Part shown: positions 15,449-16,864 of the stretch, one piece after another
Layout of the letters: every line of letters starts with the position of its first letter
How positions within the stretch are numbered: position 1 is the first letter of the stretch
Source: Blastocladiella britannica
Taxonomy: Eukaryota; Blastocladiomycota; Blastocladiomycetes; Blastocladiales; Blastocladiaceae
Assembly: GCA_025349905.2 (NCBI GenBank)
Contig: MU624727.1
Location: 1-16,864, forward strand
Direction of reading: 5' to 3'
Length of the DNA: 16,864 nucleotides
Position numbers and translations under genes: made by a program
The notes under the pieces: model-generated
What the model was told of the DNA's origin: nothing
Seen by the model: the letters and a program-made list of their open reading frames with translations, nothing else
Database searches by the model: none

Positions 15449-16864
15449 ATGAGAACGTGTGATTCATCTCCTGATCACTCACGGTTGGCACGCCGTTGCC
15501 TTTTCCCAAACCGTTTGTTGCACTCCTCTGGTCGGTGCTCCACTTCAACAGGACCCTCACCGGATCTGCCGAGCATGCCAACGACTGAGGAGCCTGTGGC
15601 GCCCGATTCAATCGCAGACACCGCCATGATGCCCGACGACGGCATGCAAGCGCAGCTTCCCCAGACCGCTGATCGCCTTTCGGTACCGCATCATTTTTTT
15701 ATGATCGATGGCACTCGCATGGTTGTTCCTCCAGTACCCGAGTCGGAGCCGTCCGATGAGGAGAAAGAGGTCTTGTTCCCGCACCCGTGCCCCGACATTC
15801 CAGTTGGCGGCCGTCTGCGCCATTTCGCTGAGGCCTGGGACCTGATCACCCAGGACTCTGTCGTTTGCTCGATCGTGCAACACGGTTTTAAACTGTTTGC
15901 ACAGCGGTGCCCGCCGCAGCCAGTGGTGCCGGCACCCTATCCCATGCCGATTGCCATGCAAGAGGTGCTAGAACGGGAGATCGATGCATTCGTCAAAAAG
16001 CATGCAGGAACGAGGGTCCCCGTTCCGGAGTGCCCGGACATGGGACGGTATTGGTCGCGCGCTTTTGTGGTTCAACAGACTGACAAAAACCGCGCCGTCG
16101 TGGACTACAGCTCGCTCAACGAGCACACCGTGGCCAAGAAGTTCAAGATGACAACCATCAACGACCTCTTGCTCATCTTGCCACGGTTCCGGTTCATGGT
16201 GTCACTGGACGTGGCGGATGTGTATCTCCACATGCCAGCACACTGCTCGGCGTCGCCTCTCATGATGGTGCGCACCCCCGCGGGCGGTTTCCGTCCGGTG
16301 TCGATGATGTTTGGTTTAAACACGGCACCACGGATCTTTACCAAAGTAATGGGGCAAGCGATCGCACAGCTGCGGATGGAAGGTGTGCACGTGTACTTTT
16401 ACCTGGACGATCTGATCGTTCTCGGGCGCTCTCGGGAGGAGTGCTGGTACAGTACCTGTCGGGTGACCCGCCGCCTCCAAGAACTCGGCTTTTGGCTCAA
16501 ATGGCGCAAGTCGGACCTCATGCCGCGAACTTCGATGCGGCACTTGGGTGGATTCTGGACTTGGCGGCCGGTCACATTTCCGTTCCGATGGACAAGCTCG
16601 CACACGCGAGACGCATGCTCCAATCGTTCTTGACGACGCCGACACGATCGACAAGGGAGTGGGCATCCCTCGGGGGACGCCTCGAATCAATCGCCCTGGC
16701 CTTCCCGCACCTGCGTCGACACCTCCGCGAGCTCCAGGTCGAGATAGCCGAAATGGCGGCATCTGGCCGCTTGGGCTGGTCATCGATACTGACGCCCACG
16801 CGCCCTACATTAGCAAAGCTACAGGGGGCGCGGGAGGTTCTGGAGTCCGACACGGGTGGCGTCC
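15449..16864 (+). CDS. DIRS-like reverse transcriptase/RNase H, frameshifted, runs off the window
   Basis: The first ATG in frame is 15449-15451; another at 15575-15577 begins a more typical acidic leader. After GGRLRHFAEAWDLITQD the polymerase motifs appear in order: RAVVDYSSLNEHT, FMVSLDVADVYLHMP (the family's usual LDLKDAYFH), MMFGLNTAPRIFTKVM, YFYLDDLIVLGRS with the catalytic YLDD, ELGFWLKWRKSDLMP and RHLGGF. The original frame hits a stop at 16631-16633. The family-like sequence instead continues in another frame from about 16549 (WILDLAAGHISVPMDKL ... EWASLGGRLES), so one base appears missing near 16545-16549. A second shift may occur near 16775, where VIDTDAHAP in a third frame looks like the first RNase H Asp. 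The gene is probably inactive unless these are sequence errors. Confidence 0.78.

Larger units (their letters stand above)
13436..16864 (+). mobile_element. DIRS-like retroelement, left part
   Basis: A gag-like ORF with an acidic region and a basic C-terminus is followed by a reverse transcriptase ORF of the DIRS type, continuing past the window end. The diagnostic block is GGRLRHFAEAWDLITQD ahead of the polymerase core, which is characteristic of DIRS/Ngaro/PAT elements. These integrate with a tyrosine recombinase, which should lie downstream of 16864. The left boundary is uncertain: the coordinate is the start of the inverted repeat. Frameshifts and an in-frame stop suggest a decayed copy. 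Confidence 0.65.

Noticed and set aside
1..16864. CRISPR arrays, bacterial operons or phage defence systems
   Set aside because: Introns, signal peptides and nuclear-type gene families show eukaryotic DNA. No regularly spaced repeats were seen.

Overview
The window is nuclear DNA from a compact eukaryotic genome. The genes are GC-rich and are interrupted by short AT-rich introns of 52-72 nt, several with a GTACGT 5' splice site. The gene content is fungal-like: a Gcn4/Cpc1-type bZIP, a PHO80-type cyclin, a secreted S1/P1 nuclease, an Nta1-like amidase and a DIRS-like retroelement. An early-diverging zoosporic fungus (Blastocladiomycota or Chytridiomycota) is my best guess. That is inference from gene content, because no rRNA or other taxonomic marker is present.

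Layout. 1-658 (+): 3' part of an Mpv17/PMP22-family membrane protein gene. 1034-1483 (-): Gcn4-like bZIP. 1498-2653 (-): a ubiquitin-specific protease gene that looks broken (no catalytic Cys box, an in-frame TAG, a frameshift). 2901-4976 (+): PPR protein, probably mitochondrial. 5007-6254 (+): three-exon alpha-methylacyl-CoA racemase/CoA-transferase family III enzyme ending in a peroxisomal AKL signal. 6767-7847 (+): four-exon secreted S1/P1 nuclease. 8136-8417 and 8862-9137 (-): two paralogous small secreted cysteine-rich peptides with identical eight-cysteine spacing. 9580-10935 (-): PHO80-like cyclin. 11171-12259 (-): three-exon SETD9-like SET-domain protein. 12277-13325 (-): three-exon Nta1-like N-terminal amidase. 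From about 13.4 kb to the end (+): the left part of a DIRS-like (tyrosine-recombinase class) retroelement, with a gag-like ORF and a reverse transcriptase ORF that runs off the window and carries frameshifts.

The genes do not form one pathway. The most interesting points are: (i) the cysteine-rich peptide pair, a candidate undescribed family of disulfide-stapled helical-hairpin peptides; (ii) three separate head-to-tail gene pairs separated by only 14, 17 and 30 nt, which suggests dicistronic transcripts; (iii) a Gcn4-like bZIP whose invariant basic-region Arg is Gln; and (iv) a ubiquitin protease with a precisely spliced His box but no Cys box. Exon junctions were inferred by eye from GT/AG signals, reading phase and family alignment. 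No similarity search was run.
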